Below are positions 6,050 through 7,419 of a stretch of DNA of 7,419 bases, piece by piece; position 1 is the stretch's first letter; every line of letters begins with the position of its first letter. The position numbers and the translations under genes are program-made. The DNA is from CAZGYE01 sp964530165 (lineage in GTDB: Bacteria; Planctomycetota; Planctomycetia; Planctomycetales; Planctomycetaceae). The notes under the pieces were generated by a model that was not told the origin of the DNA, searched no databases, and saw only the letters and a list, made by a program, of their open reading frames with translations. The DNA lies in NCBI GenBank assembly GCA_964530165.1, contig CAZGYE010000294.1, forward strand, positions 1 through 7,419, written 5' to 3'.

Positions 6050-6214
6050 TTACGGGTGTTTCGGCCCGCCTTTCATCAGCAGCCAGCCGACCACACCAAT
6101 ACAGACGAGCATTCCGCCGTACTGCATCGGCGTCAGATGGTGCCAAGCCTTCTGCAGCAACTGCTGCAACTGACTCAGCCATAATGTGAAGTTGAACCAC
6201 AAGTTCTGGATCAT
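6050..6214 (-). CDS. Short single-span membrane protein, 54 aa
   Basis: A minus-strand ATG (6212-6214) opens a 54-codon frame ending at TAA (6050-6052). The N-terminal half is amphipathic and rich in Gln, Leu and Trp (FNFTLWLSQLQQLLQKAWHH). It is followed by LTPMQYGG and one membrane span (about 33-47, MLVCIGVVGWLLMKG), and the protein ends KGGPKHP. An ordered layout of amphipathic helix, turn and span ending in Lys is unlikely by chance, so I regard it as a real gene although it is short. No good Shine-Dalgarno site is visible. It lies 67 bases before the 300-aa membrane protein on the same strand and is probably the first gene of that unit. The function is unknown. Confidence 0.65.
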   Translation of the reverse strand: MIQNLWFNFTLWLSQLQQLLQKAWHHLTPMQYGGMLVCIGVVGWLLMKGGPKHP

Positions 6215-6428
6215 CGTGGGGATCGATTCTGTGCGAGGCAGAGAGAATGAAAAACTCTACTTCACAGAACCGCGGTCGGCAAATGACAGTCGTTCCAAGT
6301 TTCGCTGAATGGGTATAGGTAAACGCAAGACTCCTCTTGTCACTGACTGGTGGCAAACAGTTGGTGTTTGGATTCAGGCGAAACCAATTGGCCGTGCGCC
6401 TGACACTCGGCAATGCACCAAACTGGGG

Positions 6429-6458
6429 TTGGCTGATTTCGACGGCCCCGCATATACT
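6429..6458 (+). promoter_or_regulatory. Candidate sigma-70-type promoter for the RmlD-like gene
   Basis: TTGGCT (6429-6434, four of six to consensus) and TATACT (6453-6458, five of six) are 18 bases apart. Transcription would start near 6465 and leave a leader of about 107 bases. Planctomycete promoters are poorly known and such matches arise by chance, so this is only a candidate. Confidence 0.35.
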
Positions 6459-6459
6459 T

Positions 6460-6519
6460 CCCGCCGCCCTCAGCCCGGGGGAAGGCAAAGCAGCGACGTC
6501 CGGACGGTCTGGCGGCGGG
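6460..6519 (+). repeat. GC-rich inverted repeat in the presumed leader of the RmlD-like gene
   Basis: CCCGCCGCC (6460-6468) and GGCGGCGGG (6511-6519) are perfect reverse complements separated by 42 bases. The spacer includes the palindrome GTCCGGAC. If the candidate promoter is used, this would be a long-looped structure at the start of the transcript, about 50 bases before the ribosome binding site. No T-run follows. Confidence 0.45.
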
Positions 6520-6560
6520 TTGATTTCAGGGCCGGCTTTGGTTCACACACGCAAATGCAT

Positions 6561-6565
6561 GGAGG
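6561..6565 (+). promoter_or_regulatory. Shine-Dalgarno sequence fixing a GTG start
   Basis: GGAGG lies six bases before GTG 6572. The two nearby ATGs (6555 and 6559) are in other frames, so this site is the main support for the GTG start of the RmlD-like gene. Confidence 0.75.
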
Positions 6566-6571
6566 CGCAGC

Positions 6572-7419
6572 GTGGAGACAATTCTGGTCGCAGGCGTTGA
6601 GTCGGTTGTGGGCGCCAACCTGGCCGCGGTGCTGTCGGAACGGTATCGTGTCCTCGGGCTGGCGTCGTCCGCCGCGGTTTCGATCAAGGGGTGCGAGCTG
6701 GCAGTCTGTCACGGCCACCGTGCCGAGGCGGTCCGGCGCGCGGTCGCATCGGCCGGGCCGGATTGGATCCTCGACTGTGCAATGCCGGCCCAGTCCCCTT
6801 GGCAATGCGATCGCGTGCAATGGCGGGGGGAGAAGTCTCTCTCGGCCGCCAGCCATTGGGCCGCCGCCGCCCGCGACGCCGGTTGTCCGCTGACAACCAT
6901 TTCTTCCGACGCGGTGTTCACCGGACCCTGGATGTTCCATGAGGAGAACAGCCTCTGTTTCTGTCCGAGCGAACAGGCACGGACGATCCGCAAGATTGAG
7001 GAGCGGGTGACCCAACTCTGTCCCGGTGCGCTGGTCGTACGAACCAACGCCTACGGGTGGTCGCCCGCACCGGCCGGTGCGGGTTGGATCGAGCGGACGC
7101 TCTCGGCATTAGAGACGGGTAGCGCCGGCCCGTACGACTGCTACCGTCATGCCACGCCAATCCTGGCCAGCGATCTTGCGGAGATTCTCGAGCGGGCCGT
7201 CGGGGCTGGACTGACCGGCTTGTACCACGTCGCCGGCGCCGAACGGACCAATCCCGCACGCTTCGTCCAACAGTTGGCCGAGCAGTTTGGATTGCCCACC
7301 AGCCGCACGTCGACGGCCAGCACGCTTTTGAAGCGTCCCACGGGCTTCGGCCGCGGCGAGACGTCACTGCAAACCAGAAAAATCCGCAAGGCCCTGGGCA
7401 TCCCCATGGGGGCGCCGTT
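6572..7419 (+). CDS. RmlD-like sugar-nucleotide-binding extended SDR protein (3' end outside window)
   Basis: The frame from GTG 6572 is open for 282 codons to the right edge. RmlD-family proteins (dTDP-4-dehydrorhamnose reductases, about 290-300 aa) suggest that only a few residues are missing. Family signs in order: an N-terminal strand and glycine turn (ILVAGVESVVGANL, 4-17) for NAD(P) binding; PDWILDCA (63-70); TISSDAVFTG (109-118), where family members have the TSSDYVFDG-type motif; VVRTNAYGW (155-163), matching the RTSWVYG motif; GLYHVAGAERTNPARFVQQL near the C-terminus; and RKALGIP at the edge. Two key features deviate. The GxxGxxG fingerprint reads G-V-E-S-V-V-G, and the catalytic YxxxK reads RTIRK (137-141), so Lys141 is kept but the Tyr is Arg. 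It may bind a nucleotide sugar without normal reductase activity, or do different chemistry. The start is supported by GGAGG six bases upstream. Confidence 0.8.
   Translation, partial: METILVAGVESVVGANLAAVLSERYRVLGLASSAAVSIKGCELAVCHGHRAEAVRRAVASAGPDWILDCAMPAQSPWQCDRVQWRGEKSLSAASHWAAAARDAGCPLTTISSDAVFTGPWMFHEENSLCFCPSEQARTIRKIEERVTQLCPGALVVRTNAYGWSPAPAGAGWIERTLSALETGSAGPYDCYRHATPILASDLAEILERAVGAGLTGLYHVAGAERTNPARFVQQLAEQFGLPTSRTSTASTLLKRPTGFGRGETSLQTRKIRKALGIPMGAP

Larger units (their letters stand above)
6215..6571. other. Divergent non-coding region
   Basis: This 357-base stretch separates the minus-strand membrane-protein unit from the plus-strand RmlD-like gene. The frames open across it have protein-unlike composition and no family resemblance, so I see no gene. 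It should hold promoters in both directions. Only the plus-strand candidate (6429-6458) and the inverted repeat 6460-6519 can be pointed out. No tRNA or recognisable riboswitch was seen. Confidence 0.6.

Noticed and set aside
5440..6189. A 249-codon plus-strand frame across the minus-strand membrane-protein genes
   Set aside because: It lacks domains and is antisense to a protein with clear membrane spans and to the short 54-aa gene.
5904..6488. A 194-codon minus-strand frame in the divergent region
   Set aside because: It overlaps the 54-aa gene and the start of the 300-aa gene in another frame. Its composition has no hydrophobic core pattern or recognisable motif.
6337..6600. An 87-codon plus-strand frame upstream of the RmlD-like gene
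   Set aside because: It needs a TTG start without a ribosome binding site, runs into the RmlD-like gene in a different frame, and ends in basic low-complexity residues.

Overview
The window looks like a piece of a Planctomycetota chromosome, probably near the Pirellulales or Planctomycetales. This is an inference from three things: the GC-rich coding sequence, the unusual enlarged signal peptidases I, and a set of small or poorly known membrane proteins of a planctomycete type. No rRNA or other taxonomic marker is present, so the assignment is not proven.

Positions 1-3105 (+ strand) hold two tandem S26-family signal peptidases. The first enters from outside the window, and only its C-terminal two thirds or so are visible. 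The second is complete (631 aa). It has an N-terminal membrane segment, a catalytic Ser and Lys, a putative zinc ribbon, and the family's final GDNS/DSR box. In both proteins the non-catalytic domain between the catalytic Lys and the last box is replaced or enlarged by a long insert that contains a concanavalin/laminin-G-like beta region. The two are diverged paralogues.

Positions 3217-4143 (+) encode an LptB-type ABC ATPase for lipopolysaccharide export with an unusual acidic C-terminal tail. It is followed by a dense block of nested inverted repeats (4144-4232), then by a membrane-anchored dual-specificity-type phosphatase (4269-4865, +).

Positions 4869-6214 (- strand) carry three membrane-protein genes that look like one transcription unit read right to left: a 54-aa single-span protein, a 300-aa multi-span protein with a large soluble domain, and a 68-aa two-span protein. 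This unit ends only three bases from the phosphatase gene, tail to tail.

Positions 6215-6571 are a non-coding divergent region with a candidate promoter and a GC-rich inverted repeat. From 6572 (+) a GTG-initiated RmlD-like Rossmann-fold (extended SDR) gene runs off the right edge. It has lost the usual catalytic tyrosine.

The common theme is the cell envelope: protein secretion (signal peptidases), LPS transport (LptB), an exported phosphatase, small membrane proteins and nucleotide-sugar-type chemistry. Apart from the two adjacent peptidases, the sequence gives no proof that these genes work together.
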